From the NCBI GenBank assembly GCA_007116405.1, contig SKIN01000044.1, positions 1 to 35,496 on the forward strand: 35,496 bases of DNA. The letters run 5' to 3'. Shown piece by piece: positions 22,495 through 31,195 of the stretch; within the stretch, counting starts at the first letter, position 1; each line of letters opens with the position of its first letter. The notes under the pieces were generated by a model. That model was not told the DNA's origin and made no database searches. It worked only from the letters and a program-made list of their open reading frames with translations. A program made the translations under genes and the position numbers. Source of the DNA: Candidatus Kaiserbacteria bacterium (lineage in GTDB: Bacteria > Patescibacteriota > Minisyncoccia > Phycocordibacterales > UBA12088).

Positions 22495-22524
22495 AGTATA
22501 CACGGTGACGCGAACGTACCGCAA
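22495..22524 (-). promoter_or_regulatory. Promoter of pilin-like gene 5
   Basis: Minus strand: TTGCGG (22519-22524), an 18-bp spacer, TATACT (22495-22500), then 11 bases to the ATG; predicted leader of about five bases. Confidence 0.55.
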
Positions 22525-22537
22525 ACTATCTTATACA

Positions 22538-22565
22538 CAAAAACACGGCTGTGCCGTGTTTTTGT
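22538..22565 (-). terminator. Bidirectional terminator between pilin-like genes 4 and 5
   Basis: AAAAACACGGC-TGT-GCCGTGTTTTT (22539-22563) is almost perfectly symmetric, an 11-bp stem with A- and T-runs on either side. Confidence 0.85.
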
Positions 22566-22586
22566 GGCAGAGTAACAAAACTCTTA

Positions 22587-22946
22587 CTAGGCACCAGGAA
22601 TTGCAGGTAGATCTGCGCTGCCACCTGTGTCGACACCGGTGAGCTGCGCGAGAAGATTTACAAGTCCCCATACTGCTACGATAACGAAGAGTGCGATAAC
22701 ACCCCATATCATCTTTCGCTTACCTTCCTCCTTTGCAGCCTCATCTCCGGAAGCAGCAATGTACTGCACGAGACCCCAGATGAAGAACAAGAGACCCAAG
22801 GCAATGACAAGTGGTATCAAGAGGTTGACGACATCCTGAATCCCCTCGACAAGCGTCTCGAAGAAACTGAGGTCTGGTGATGCTGCCAACACCATTACCG
22901 GCAGAAACATCATCCCAAATGGAATCGCTCTAGCTACTGTATTCAT
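22587..22946 (-). CDS. Pilin-like (VirB2/TrbC type) small membrane protein 4
   Basis: This 119-residue protein has a signal peptide (about 1-22, ...VMVLAAS) and two membrane spans (about 39-64 and 81-101) joined by the loop ASGDEAAKEEGKRKMIWGV, which is the family marker. The tail is short and polar. A TATCAT hexamer lies seven bases before the ATG (leaderless geometry), but no -35 is clear. The 163 bases upstream are AT-rich and hold no other gene. Function unknown; a subunit of a surface or secretion structure is inferred. Confidence 0.75.
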   Translation of the reverse strand: MNTVARAIPFGMMFLPVMVLAASPDLSFFETLVEGIQDVVNLLIPLVIALGLLFFIWGLVQYIAASGDEAAKEEGKRKMIWGVIALFVIVAVWGLVNLLAQLTGVDTGGSADLPAIPGA

Positions 22947-23109
22947 ATGAATTATGATAATTTTTAACGTCTTCTAATAAATAACTATTGGTTCAGAGGG
23001 CTTATTCTCTGCTTAGGTACGAATTACGTACTTCACCTTACTAAGCATACCACATTTAATTGCCGCTATACACGCTGTCTGTGGATAATCGTGCACCTCA
23101 ACAAGATCG

Positions 23110-23490
23110 CTAACATGGCTCCATAGTGCCACCTCCGGACAGATCTATCTGAGGTGGTGGGCACCGATTGCCCCCAGGCTGGGACGCATCGACTCCAAAC
23201 AATTGTGTCAATAATGTTACCACACCCCAGACGGTCACAACTAGAAAAAGGCCCACAATACCCCATACCATCCGCTGCTTCCCCTCGGCTACACCTTTTT
23301 CATCTCCTGCATTCGCGATAAAGCGCACGAGACCCCATATGAATACAACAAGGGCTATACCGACCCCAACGGCAACAAACTGCCCCAATGCGATGGTAAT
23401 GAAGTGCAGTATGGTAAACGCTGTCACTTGCGCATGTGCAACACTTGATGTCAGAAAGGCGATAAGTAACAATGCAGGTACTATTTTCAT
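23110..23490 (-). CDS. Pilin-like (VirB2/TrbC type) small membrane protein 3
   Basis: This 126-residue protein has a signal peptide (1-20, cleavage likely after SSVAHA) and two spans (about 34-58 and 75-97). They are joined by NAGDEKGVAEGKQRMVWGIVGLF, the family marker. A short tail holds two cysteines (RCPPP and the terminal MEPC), which could form a disulfide or carry a surface link. It starts six bases after the previous gene in the operon stops and is last in the solute-binding protein operon. Confidence 0.75.
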   Translation of the reverse strand: MKIVPALLLIAFLTSSVAHAQVTAFTILHFITIALGQFVAVGVGIALVVFIWGLVRFIANAGDEKGVAEGKQRMVWGIVGLFLVVTVWGVVTLLTQLFGVDASQPGGNRCPPPQIDLSGGGTMEPC

Positions 23491-23496
23491 ATGGTG

Positions 23497-23832
23497 TTAT
23501 GCTGAGCCGAAAAAAGTTGCGTAAATGATCCTTACAACACCCCATATGCCAACCATCATGAATAGAGAAAGGACGCCCCACACCATGACCTGCTTTCCTT
23601 CAGACCTTGCTCTTTCGTCTCCCGACCCCGCTATGAAGCGAATGGCTCCGTATATGAACGCGAGTACCGCCAATACCATCAGAAGCGTTACCACGAGACT
23701 CAAGAGGGCCATCGCTATTTCAGCGACAGTCTTGAGGTCCGCTGGTCCGGCATAGGCCGCCACAGGGACAGAGAGCGCCACAAAGATAGCTACCAACCCT
23801 TTCTTGTGAGATGTGATGTGGAGAGCGGACAT
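23497..23832 (-). CDS. Pilin-like (VirB2/TrbC type) small membrane protein 2
   Basis: This 111-residue protein has a signal-like segment (about 11-28, ...SVPVAAYAG) and two spans (about 40-63 and 80-103). They are joined by AGSGDERARSEGKQVMVWG, the family marker. The ATG at 23832 places the signal peptide at the N-terminus, four bases after the previous stop, so translation is probably coupled. Its neighbours in the operon are members of the same family. Confidence 0.75.
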   Translation of the reverse strand: MSALHITSHKKGLVAIFVALSVPVAAYAGPADLKTVAEIAMALLSLVVTLLMVLAVLAFIYGAIRFIAGSGDERARSEGKQVMVWGVLSLFMMVGIWGVVRIIYATFFGSA

Positions 23833-23836
23833 GATA

Positions 23837-24169
23837 TCAGAAAGACTGTATCGTGCCCTTGATAGCAAGGGCAAGTGCCTTCGAACCCAGGACCACGAGC
23901 GCGCCTATTACTGTCCATATCAACGCCCTACGGGCCTCCTGCAACTTTGTGGGGTTCCCTTGAGCCGCAACAAATAAGAAGCCGGTGTACACTATCATGA
24001 GCACAATGATAGGGTACATGATGTATACGACCACATTAAGTATTGCAAGTAAAAATTCTTCCAACGTGTCAGATTGAAGGGGGTTTTCAAACTGTCCATG
24101 CACGAAAACGGTCGACGGCACTAACGCGATTGATAGAACACTTAGGAGGAATCTCTTCAATGTAGCCAT
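23837..24169 (-). CDS. Pilin-like (VirB2/TrbC type) small membrane protein 1, divergent
   Basis: This 110-residue protein has a signal peptide (1-25, ...STVFVHG) and two spans (about 44-69 and 83-105). The loop between them is AAQGNPTKLQEARRALIWT. It lacks the GDE...GK motif but has the GNPxKxxEARRAxxW pattern seen in another branch of small CPR membrane proteins. So it is a distinct subfamily, perhaps a different subunit of the same structure. It lies 18 bases after the solute-binding protein gene. Confidence 0.72.
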   Translation of the reverse strand: MATLKRFLLSVLSIALVPSTVFVHGQFENPLQSDTLEEFLLAILNVVVYIMYPIIVLMIVYTGFLFVAAQGNPTKLQEARRALIWTVIGALVVLGSKALALAIKGTIQSF

Positions 24170-24187
24170 ACTATGGGTTGTTCCACA

Positions 24188-25522
24188 TTATCTATTATAT
24201 CTATTTAGCAAAGTGCTAATATCACGTCCTGCTTCTGTTGTAGCGGATTCGACAGTACTCTGTTTAGAGACGACATCATTGACCATCCGCCCAAACACAT
24301 CGTTTACTGACCTTTGGTCAGGTTGGAGCCAGCTTCTTGCTATAAGCGCTGACTGTGCAACGATGGTCGCATTGGGGTCTGCAGGATCGGCCCGCAACCT
24401 GTCTCTGCGGGTGGTGGATAGTTTTGTTGTGTTCTGGAATACGTCGGCAGTACGAGACGAACTTAGCTCCAGCGCCACTCCAAAGGCATCGCTCCTAAAA
24501 CGTGATTGGCGTAGTACGGCGATGCCGTAGAACTTCCCGTACGTGAGACGATTTCTCCCTACTGCCGTTGCCTGTGGTAGCATGGCAATATCAAAATTAA
24601 GGTTGGGGTTAGTTGCTATGACTGCGTCAATTTCGCCCGCAAAGCCAATGTACATAGCAGTTCTGTTTGCGGCGAATGCTTCTCGCGAGCCATTAAACGT
24701 CTTATTCCATGAATATACTGTCTTTATCGGGTCTGCAAAATCTGTATAAAAACGAAGTGCGAGCTCCGGACGACCCGCAGTCTCTGCCCTGTATGTTGGG
24801 AGAAGATCGGTTCCCCACGCTTGCGGTCCTCCCGTTGGCTTTACGAGTGAAAGTCCGAGTTGCATGAACAAAGCACTTATTATCTCCTTGGCATGTCGTA
24901 CGTTATCAAATTCTCCGAGAGCCGCCCCACTCTGAACCAGTTCACCACCGCCTCGAATAATGGAGAGCCGGGGTACGATATCTGTGAATGTCGTCCAGTC
25001 CTCCGGAACGGTGACGATGCCAGCATTGTTGAAAAGGTTCCGATTCCAGTACAACACCATTGGGTCAACCAGGAATGGGAGTGCGTAGATACCATCATCC
25101 AACGCGAATATCTCGGCACCTTCTACGTAGGCTTCGCGATATTGTCGTGCGCTAAAACTCGTGTACGGAAGGGGTTGTATCTTGTCACGCAAGGCAAGCA
25201 ACATGCTCGGATCGATCACCACAGCGTCGGGTCCACGACCAACCGCCAACGCCTCAAGGAGTTCTGAGTACAGAGTTGCTGGATTCTTCTCTACATACGT
25301 TGTCCGCTTCAAGCGCTCGTTGTCATTGCGTAGAATCCGCAAGACTTGCGCTACACCGCCCCCGGGTAGAGGTGGCCCCCATATCTCTGTAGGACCCGTC
25401 ACTACGACAGTGCCTTCGGGGGGAGGTGGTTCGTACGTGGCAAGTACGAACACGGCTACAACAGTGACACCTCCGAACACTGCGAGTAATATGTACTGAA
25501 ATGCCTTTACTTTTTCACCCAT
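24188..25522 (-). CDS. Membrane-anchored extracellular solute-binding protein (family 1 type)
   Basis: The 444 residues show an N-terminal membrane anchor (about 8-29) without a lipobox cysteine, a proline-rich spacer, and then a two-lobed binding protein. Fold signs of SBP family 1 include GRGPDAVVIDPSMLLAL, DDGIYALPFLVDPMVLYWNRNLFNNAGI, EDWTTFTDIVPRLS and TAMYIGFAGEIDAVIATNP. Such proteins usually deliver sugars or other solutes to an ABC importer, but no permease or ATPase gene is in the window. The gene overlaps the methyltransferase by eight bases and is followed by three pilin-like genes. A function together with the pilin-like proteins is inferred from the operon only. Confidence 0.8.
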   Translation of the reverse strand: MGEKVKAFQYILLAVFGGVTVVAVFVLATYEPPPPEGTVVVTGPTEIWGPPLPGGGVAQVLRILRNDNERLKRTTYVEKNPATLYSELLEALAVGRGPDAVVIDPSMLLALRDKIQPLPYTSFSARQYREAYVEGAEIFALDDGIYALPFLVDPMVLYWNRNLFNNAGIVTVPEDWTTFTDIVPRLSIIRGGGELVQSGAALGEFDNVRHAKEIISALFMQLGLSLVKPTGGPQAWGTDLLPTYRAETAGRPELALRFYTDFADPIKTVYSWNKTFNGSREAFAANRTAMYIGFAGEIDAVIATNPNLNFDIAMLPQATAVGRNRLTYGKFYGIAVLRQSRFRSDAFGVALELSSSRTADVFQNTTKLSTTRRDRLRADPADPNATIVAQSALIARSWLQPDQRSVNDVFGRMVNDVVSKQSTVESATTEAGRDISTLLNRYNR

Positions 25523-26048
25523 GTTTCTTGTAGATACGCCCGTAGTGGTAACTTCCCGCGTCTATTTCACGAACAAGTTCAAACCCAGCCTCGGAAAAAA
25601 GTGTTATGGCCTGCTCTTCCGGTAAGACGTGCTCGGGCTGTGGCCCCATACCCCCATAACTCTCGCGCCAATCAACGAGAAGCACTCTCCCGCCGTTGCG
25701 TAATACCCTCTTCGCCTCGTCAACGATCGCTTGTTTGTTCTCCGCCTGGAACAGCATATTGGAGATGATGACCACATCGACGCTTGTATCAGGAAGCGTC
25801 GAACCTTTCGGCTTCTCAAGGTCGCCATGAATAAATGAGATGCGGTCAATAAGATGCTTTTCGGCAAGGTGCGTTGCTTTGGTCAACAACTCTTGTTGAA
25901 TGTCGATGACATACACCCGACCATCTTTCCCTACCGCTTCGGCTGCTTCCACCGCGAGGTATCCTGCACCGCCGCCAAAGTCGGCAACAACCATACCCGG
26001 ATCGAGTACAAGCTGCTCAATGTTCCTTTTTGGATCCGCAAACGGCAT
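25515..26048 (-). CDS. SAM-dependent class I methyltransferase
   Basis: The 177 residues have the Rossmann-type SAM fold: motif I VADFGGGAGYLAVEAAE (about 20-36), acidic end of strand 2 VYVIDIQQELL, motif II/III HGDLEKPKGS and DVVIISNML, then the post-III region RVLRNGGRVLLVDWRE. It resembles UbiE/Methyltransf_11-type enzymes. The substrate cannot be read. It heads the operon, overlapping the solute-binding protein gene by eight bases (ATGGGTGA). It lies 84 bases after gyrA with no visible terminator between. Confidence 0.85.
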   Translation of the reverse strand: MPFADPKRNIEQLVLDPGMVVADFGGGAGYLAVEAAEAVGKDGRVYVIDIQQELLTKATHLAEKHLIDRISFIHGDLEKPKGSTLPDTSVDVVIISNMLFQAENKQAIVDEAKRVLRNGGRVLLVDWRESYGGMGPQPEHVLPEEQAITLFSEAGFELVREIDAGSYHYGRIYKKHG

Positions 26049-26132
26049 GGGCTATACATACCAGTGTACCAAACAAACGCCATGCACGTCTTATACACGC
26101 ATGTGCATAACACCATCGTGTGGCTCCTGGAG

Positions 26133-28610
26133 CTAGAAGCAGGTCAATGCCGCTATGGCATCGCCTGTCCGAAGCTTCATGATACGGACGCCTTGGGTTG
26201 AGCGGCCGAGTGATGGTACTTCTTCGACGTTTGTGCGTATCACCTGCCCTTTTTTGGAAATGACGACAAGCTCCTGTATGTCGGCACCCACGATGTGAGC
26301 GTTGATGATAGGACCTGTTTTTGTAGTAACGCTTGCGCAGCGTATACCCGAGCCCCCGCGCTTCTGGATCTTGTACTCTTTGAGGGACGTTTGCTTACCG
26401 TACCCGTTCTCTGACACCACAAGAAGTGACAACTCAGTATCTTTTTGACCTTTTCGCGCAACACTTGCGCCCACTACAACGTCTCCAGAACCAAGTCGGA
26501 CAGCGCGAACGCCGACCGCAGCCCTGCCCATCTCGCGCACATCTCCCTCTTTGAAGCGTATTCCTTGTCCTTTGCGGGTCGCAAGAAGGACCGTGTCGCC
26601 CTTGTCGACAAAGCCGGTGCTGATGAGCTCGTCGCCGGGTGCGAGCTTAATAGCAATGATGCCTGAACGGCGCACATCATGAAAATCCTTGGCCTTTGTC
26701 TTCTTTGCAACACCTCCGCGCGTGACCATGATCAACGAACCATCGCCCGCCATGATCTCCTTTGTCATTGCCACAACACTCGTAATACGCTCTCCGTCGG
26801 TGAGAGGCAGGAAATTCATGATACTTTTACCTTTTGTGGCGCGTTTGCCCTCCGGAACGTCGTACATCTTTATCTGATACGCTTTCCCGAAGTTCGTAAA
26901 GAACAGGAGGTCATCGTGCGTACTAGCAGTCAAAAACATCGTCACGAAGTCCTCATCTTTGGTGTTGAGGTCAATGACGCCGACACCACCACGTCGCTGC
27001 TGCTTGTATTCCCCGGGATTGGTTCGCTTTATGTAGCCTCCTTTGGTGATGACCAGTACACTTTCCTCCTCAGGAATAAGGTCCTCCGGTGTCATGTTCT
27101 TCACTCCTCCTTTAACCACTTTGGTGCGGCGATCATCACCATACATCGCTTTGACCTCCAACAGCTCTTTTTTAATGAGATCTGCAAGCTTCTTAGGACT
27201 TTTGAGGATACCCTCAAGCCATCGTATCAGTGCCTGGACCTCTTTCAGCTCATCCTCTATCTTCTTGCGCTCCAGACCCGCGAGCTTTTGCAGCCGCATC
27301 TCTAGGATCGCGGTTGCCTGACGCTCAGAGAAGCCAAACTTCTTCATCAAAGCAGCGTGAGCAGTAGGAACGTCCTTGGACTGCTTGATGGTCTTGATGA
27401 TAGCGTCAATATGGTCGAGTGCCTTTTTGAGACCAAGTAAGATATGTTCACGATCCTTTGCTTTTGCAAGATCAAATTCACATCGGCGACGTACCACCTC
27501 AGTGCGATATCTGTTGAACTCCTCCAACATCCCCTTCAGTGAAATCGTCTGGGGTACGCCGTCCAACAGCGCAACCATGTTCATGTGGAATGTGTCCTCA
27601 AGCTGCGTATGTTTATACAAGTAATTCAACACTTTCTGAGGTTGCGCACCGCTCTTTAGTTCAACCACAACGCGTATGTCTCGAGTGGATTCATCGCGTA
27701 GGTCGCGTATACCATCCAGCTTTTTTTGGTGGACAAGATTTGCAACGCGAGATATGAGGTCAGCCTTGTTCACGCGGTATGGGAGAGAGGTAATGATGAT
27801 AGAGAATTGACCTCGTTTGTCCTCGACAATCTCCGCTTCCCCGCGTACGACCATTGGTCCCTTGCCGGTCGCGTATGCATGGCGGATGTCTTTTTGGTTA
27901 AATATGACCGCTCCTGTGGGAAAATCCGGAGCCTTGATGAAGGCAAATAGGTCCTCCTGTGTTGCATTCTTGTTGTCAATAAGATGAACGCATGCATCAA
28001 TAACTTCGCGTAGGTTGTGCGGAGGTATCGAGGTGGCCATACCAACTGCAATCCCGAGCGTCCCATTCAGGAGCAAGTTAGGTATTGCGGCAGGTAAAAC
28101 TTCCGGTTCTTCCCTTGTGGCGTCGTAGTTAGGCCTCCATGACACGGTCTGTTTGTCGATGTCACGCAACATCTCGCTCGATATCTTCGCCATTTTTGCC
28201 TCCGTGTACCTCATAGCGGCAGGACTATCACCGTCTATCGAGCCGAAGTTTCCTTGTCCCAAGACAAGTGGATATCGCATACTGAACTCCTGGGCCATCT
28301 TCACGAGCGCATCGTACACTGCCGAATCACCATGAGGATGGTACTTTCCCAAGACATCGCCCACGACTGCTGCTGATTTTCGGAACTTGGCGTTTGAGGC
28401 GAGACCCATCTTATGCATCGTGAAGAGGATGCGACGGTGGACGGGCTTAAGACCGTCGCGTACGTCAGGCAAGGCCCGTGATGTTATCACAGACATCGCA
28501 TACGCAAGATACGACTCACGCATCTCTTCGCTTATTGAACGTGGAACGACAGAAGAAGCCACCACACCCTCCGATTCAGGAGAGGTCTCTTTGCTGCGCT
28601 TTTTCGACAT
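26133..28610 (-). CDS. gyrA: DNA gyrase subunit A
   Basis: GyrA cuts and rejoins DNA in the gyrase A2B2 complex, which adds negative supercoils. The 825 residues show SYLAYAMSVITSRALPDVRDGLKPVHRRIL, HPHGDSAVYDALVKMAQ, the catalytic tyrosine near 134 in AAMRYTEAKM, and a C-terminal beta-pinwheel with six repeats. The GyrA box is present as QRRGGVG (near 540), which supports gyrase rather than topoisomerase IV. An extended -10 (TGATATACT, 28626-28634) and GAGG about 12 bases before the ATG precede the gene. gyrB is not in the window. Confidence 0.97.
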   Translation of the reverse strand: MSKKRSKETSPESEGVVASSVVPRSISEEMRESYLAYAMSVITSRALPDVRDGLKPVHRRILFTMHKMGLASNAKFRKSAAVVGDVLGKYHPHGDSAVYDALVKMAQEFSMRYPLVLGQGNFGSIDGDSPAAMRYTEAKMAKISSEMLRDIDKQTVSWRPNYDATREEPEVLPAAIPNLLLNGTLGIAVGMATSIPPHNLREVIDACVHLIDNKNATQEDLFAFIKAPDFPTGAVIFNQKDIRHAYATGKGPMVVRGEAEIVEDKRGQFSIIITSLPYRVNKADLISRVANLVHQKKLDGIRDLRDESTRDIRVVVELKSGAQPQKVLNYLYKHTQLEDTFHMNMVALLDGVPQTISLKGMLEEFNRYRTEVVRRRCEFDLAKAKDREHILLGLKKALDHIDAIIKTIKQSKDVPTAHAALMKKFGFSERQATAILEMRLQKLAGLERKKIEDELKEVQALIRWLEGILKSPKKLADLIKKELLEVKAMYGDDRRTKVVKGGVKNMTPEDLIPEEESVLVITKGGYIKRTNPGEYKQQRRGGVGVIDLNTKDEDFVTMFLTASTHDDLLFFTNFGKAYQIKMYDVPEGKRATKGKSIMNFLPLTDGERITSVVAMTKEIMAGDGSLIMVTRGGVAKKTKAKDFHDVRRSGIIAIKLAPGDELISTGFVDKGDTVLLATRKGQGIRFKEGDVREMGRAAVGVRAVRLGSGDVVVGASVARKGQKDTELSLLVVSENGYGKQTSLKEYKIQKRGGSGIRCASVTTKTGPIINAHIVGADIQELVVISKKGQVIRTNVEEVPSLGRSTQGVRIMKLRTGDAIAALTCF

Positions 28611-28625
28611 ATCGCTTGTTTCCTC

Positions 28626-28634
28626 AGTATATCA
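28626..28634 (-). promoter_or_regulatory. Extended -10 of gyrA
   Basis: TGATATACT on the minus strand is a TGn-extended -10 (TATACT), 15 bases before the gyrA ATG. No good -35 is seen. Confidence 0.5.
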
Positions 28635-28679
28635 CACTCCTCCCCGGCGAGCGAGTCACGGAGTGTTGACGGTATTACG

Positions 28680-29138
28680 TCATTCTTGTCTGGGCATTGG
28701 TACTAAACTCTCACCTTCTTCCCATACACTCTCATCCGCTTCGACTAAAACCTCCAATTCCGGTGTTTCCTGTTCAGAACCCTCATCTATCACCGGCACT
28801 TCACTCTCCGTAACCATCTCTGCTTCATCAACATGATCCTGTGTGGATGTGTCTTCCGGTAATGTGTCAGGTAATTCTGACTGTGTTCCAGTGCGAATTG
28901 CTTCATCAAAACCACTGAACATTTCCCTGAGCTCGTCCATCAGGCTTGGTTGCCCTGATGCGGGGACACGCTCTCTCTGTGAATCAGCACCAAAACGTCC
29001 CGAATTGATACCTGCAACGAGAGTTATCAACCAAATGAGTGCCACAAACCCTGTAAACACAAAGCTAACCAAGAAAGCGTATCTGCGGCGTGCCTCAGGA
29101 GACTTGCGTCGTATACGTTCTAGGTGTTCAAGCAGCAT
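28680..29138 (-). CDS. Single-span membrane protein with acidic C-terminal domain
   Basis: The 152-residue protein has a basic N-terminus (HLERIRRKSPEARRR), one membrane span (about 20-44), and then about 105 residues very rich in Glu, Asp, Ser and Thr. By the positive-inside rule the acidic region is outside the membrane. It looks disordered and resembles no family I know. A TATAGT lies only two bases before the ATG, so the true start or promoter is uncertain. It lies 43 bases after the metallo-beta-lactamase-fold gene. Confidence 0.6.
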   Translation of the reverse strand: MLLEHLERIRRKSPEARRRYAFLVSFVFTGFVALIWLITLVAGINSGRFGADSQRERVPASGQPSLMDELREMFSGFDEAIRTGTQSELPDTLPEDTSTQDHVDEAEMVTESEVPVIDEGSEQETPELEVLVEADESVWEEGESLVPMPRQE

Positions 29139-29181
29139 GTACTATAATGGTGCGTTGAAAGACGTGCGTCGTCGGCGCATA

Positions 29182-29814
29182 CTAGGCAAACATCACGATC
29201 TCGTTCTGTTTCCCCTCAAGGTCTCGAGGTTTGACCGTGAACTTTTCGACGGGCGTATGCTTTTCCCCGCTTCCCTCCTCTTTAAGAAACGCATCCAAGG
29301 CGCCTTTCACGCCCACAACACCGTGGTGCATTGGAATCACCACCTTCGGCTCGATAGATACAGCGAATTCATATGCTTCTGCGGGCTGCAGTACACCCTC
29401 CCCTCCAATAGGCACGAACAAGATGTCGATCAGGTCGAGTGCTTCTCTAAGCTCCTGCGGTAGCTGTTTCGTGTTAGTGGCGCCTAAGTACAGCAACAAC
29501 ATTTTCTCCATCGTCACCAAGTACACCGTATTTATCCTCTCTTCACCTCCGTATGTACTTGTGGTCGGATACCCTTTGATGAGTATGTCGTTTGACTCAT
29601 ACTCCCCGGGGCCGGATATCACCAGTGGCGCGCGGTCTCCATGGGCCACCTGGTCGGCTCCATTCATGTCGGGGTGGTCGAGTGATATAAGGGTGATATC
29701 GGCACCAAAACGCACCTGTTTTAGCTTCGAGTCCTTTGCGATAGGGCTGAATGCTATCGTGGTATCGCCAAATGCTACCTTGAAAAAATTAGCTCCGTGA
29801 TGTGTGATTATCAT
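29182..29814 (-). CDS. Metallo-beta-lactamase-fold protein with degenerate metal site
   Basis: The 210 residues follow the UlaG-like branch of the metallo-beta-lactamase fold: MIITHHGANFFKV at the start, then the motif 1 position, then SGPGEYESNDILIKG, LGATN, DILFVPIGG and VVIPMHHG. The motif 1 position should read HxHxDH but reads SLDHPDM here, so the first and third histidines are lost while the middle histidine and the aspartate remain. Downstream histidines are kept (PMHHG). Either metal binding is altered or the enzyme is inactive. The ATG at 29814 gives the standard family start; -10-like TATACT lies 28 bases upstream. Confidence 0.75.
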   Translation of the reverse strand: MIITHHGANFFKVAFGDTTIAFSPIAKDSKLKQVRFGADITLISLDHPDMNGADQVAHGDRAPLVISGPGEYESNDILIKGYPTTSTYGGEERINTVYLVTMEKMLLLYLGATNTKQLPQELREALDLIDILFVPIGGEGVLQPAEAYEFAVSIEPKVVIPMHHGVVGVKGALDAFLKEEGSGEKHTPVEKFTVKPRDLEGKQNEIVMFA

Positions 29815-30027
29815 AAGTCTGCTGGATATAACGTTTCGGGCAGTATACCACATACACACACAGACACCGCACTTCCAGCACCTTCTGACGCTTTACAAAC
29901 ACAGTATCATTCTGTAGAGTGTGGACATTATCAACATCCTCGTATGTGGGGATGCGCAGGGAGGATAACCCTACGGTGTTGCTCAGAAATGGCTGCATGA
30001 CCCGTATACCCTCCAGCGCTTTTTTCG

Positions 30028-30033
30028 TATATA
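30028..30033 (+). promoter_or_regulatory. -10 element of rpsA, five bases from the ATG
   Basis: TATATA is followed by CGCAT and then the ATG at 30039, again placing the start of transcription at the start codon. No convincing -35 is seen. Confidence 0.4.
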
Positions 30034-30038
30034 CGCAT

Positions 30039-31154
30039 ATGGAAACAGCAACAGCAGAAGAAAAGAAGGACGGCGTAGTAGGCGGCGAAGAAGCATCAAG
30101 TTTCATGGGGCAGCGTTTTGAGGACCTGCCGGTCGCTCCGCGCGAAGGCGACTTGGTCGAAGGGCCGGTCGTTGCGATGACCAAGAACAAGGTCTTCATC
30201 GAGCTTCATCCGTTCGGTGTCGGCATTATCTACGGTCGCGAGTATCAGACCGCAAGCGATATCCTGAGGAGGGTCAAGGTAGGTGATATCGTCGCAGCAA
30301 AGGTCGTAGACCCGACCAACAGCGAGGGGTATGTGGAGTTGTCCCTTATGGAGGCGCGTCAGGCGCTCATATGGGCGGATGCGGAGCGTGCCGTTGCTAA
30401 GGGCACAGTGTTTGAATTGCCGGTGAAGGAGGCAAACAAAGGTGGTCTTATGCTCGAATGGCAAGGCATCACCGGCTTCCTCCCCGCAAGCCAACTCAAG
30501 CCTGATCACTACCCTCGCGTAGAGGACGGTGACAAAGCAAAGATACTTGAGGAGCTCCGTAAGCTCGTCGGCGAAAAACTACCGGTGGTCATCATCACCG
30601 CACTCCCGGAGGAAGGCAAGCTCATATTCTCCGAACGCGGTCCTCAGCAGGAAAAGACTGTCGCCGCAGAGAACTTTACCGTTGGCGATGTCATTGAAGG
30701 TGAAGTGACCGGTGCCGTTGAGTTTGGTGTATTCGTGAAGATAAGCGAAGGCATGGAAGGCTTGGTACACATCTCCGAGCTTGATTGGGGCCTTGTGGAG
30801 AACCCAAAGACGCTCTTTGCCGTAGGTGAGAAAGTGCGCGTAAAAGTGATAGAGGTGAAAGATGGTAAAGTTTCCCTCTCTATCAAAGCACTCAAAGAGG
30901 ACCCATGGCGCATAGCCGGAGACCAGTACAAGAAGGACCAGGTCGTAGACGCGGTCATCATCAAGTACAACAAACACGGAGCACTCGCTTCCATTCAGGA
31001 AGGTGTCGCGGGTCTGGTGCATATCAGTGAATTCGCAAGCATTGAGGAGCTACGCAAGACCCTTGAACTCGGACGAAGCTACAAGTTCAAGATAACGTTG
31101 TTCGAGCCGGGAAATCACCGTATGACGCTCTCATTCAAGCAGGCGGGTGAGTAA
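30039..31154 (+). CDS. rpsA: 30S ribosomal protein bS1, four S1 domains
   Basis: S1 binds mRNA on the 30S subunit and helps translation start. The 371 residues hold four S1 (OB-fold) domains: about 36-105, a more divergent second at 118-205, a clear third at 218-290 (GDVIEGEVTGAVEFGVFVKISEGMEGLVHISEL) and a fourth at 298-368 (VAGLVHISEFAS). E. coli S1 has six; four-domain forms are usual in many other phyla. The start codon METATAEEKKDG is chosen because the S1 region begins 35 residues later. The lack of a Shine-Dalgarno site and the -10 at 30028-30033 suggest a leaderless mRNA. Confidence 0.92.
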   Translation: METATAEEKKDGVVGGEEASSFMGQRFEDLPVAPREGDLVEGPVVAMTKNKVFIELHPFGVGIIYGREYQTASDILRRVKVGDIVAAKVVDPTNSEGYVELSLMEARQALIWADAERAVAKGTVFELPVKEANKGGLMLEWQGITGFLPASQLKPDHYPRVEDGDKAKILEELRKLVGEKLPVVIITALPEEGKLIFSERGPQQEKTVAAENFTVGDVIEGEVTGAVEFGVFVKISEGMEGLVHISELDWGLVENPKTLFAVGEKVRVKVIEVKDGKVSLSIKALKEDPWRIAGDQYKKDQVVDAVIIKYNKHGALASIQEGVAGLVHISEFASIEELRKTLELGRSYKFKITLFEPGNHRMTLSFKQAGE

Positions 31155-31165
31155 CAAAGATGTAA

Positions 31166-31195
31166 TAAAAAGACCGCTACTCCAAGCGGTCTTTT
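31166..31195. terminator. Bidirectional terminator between rpsA and the zincin gene
   Basis: AAAAGACCGCT-ACTCCA-AGCGGTCTTTT with A- and T-runs outside, between the rpsA stop (31154) and the stop of the minus-strand zincin gene (31196). It serves both genes. Confidence 0.85.
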
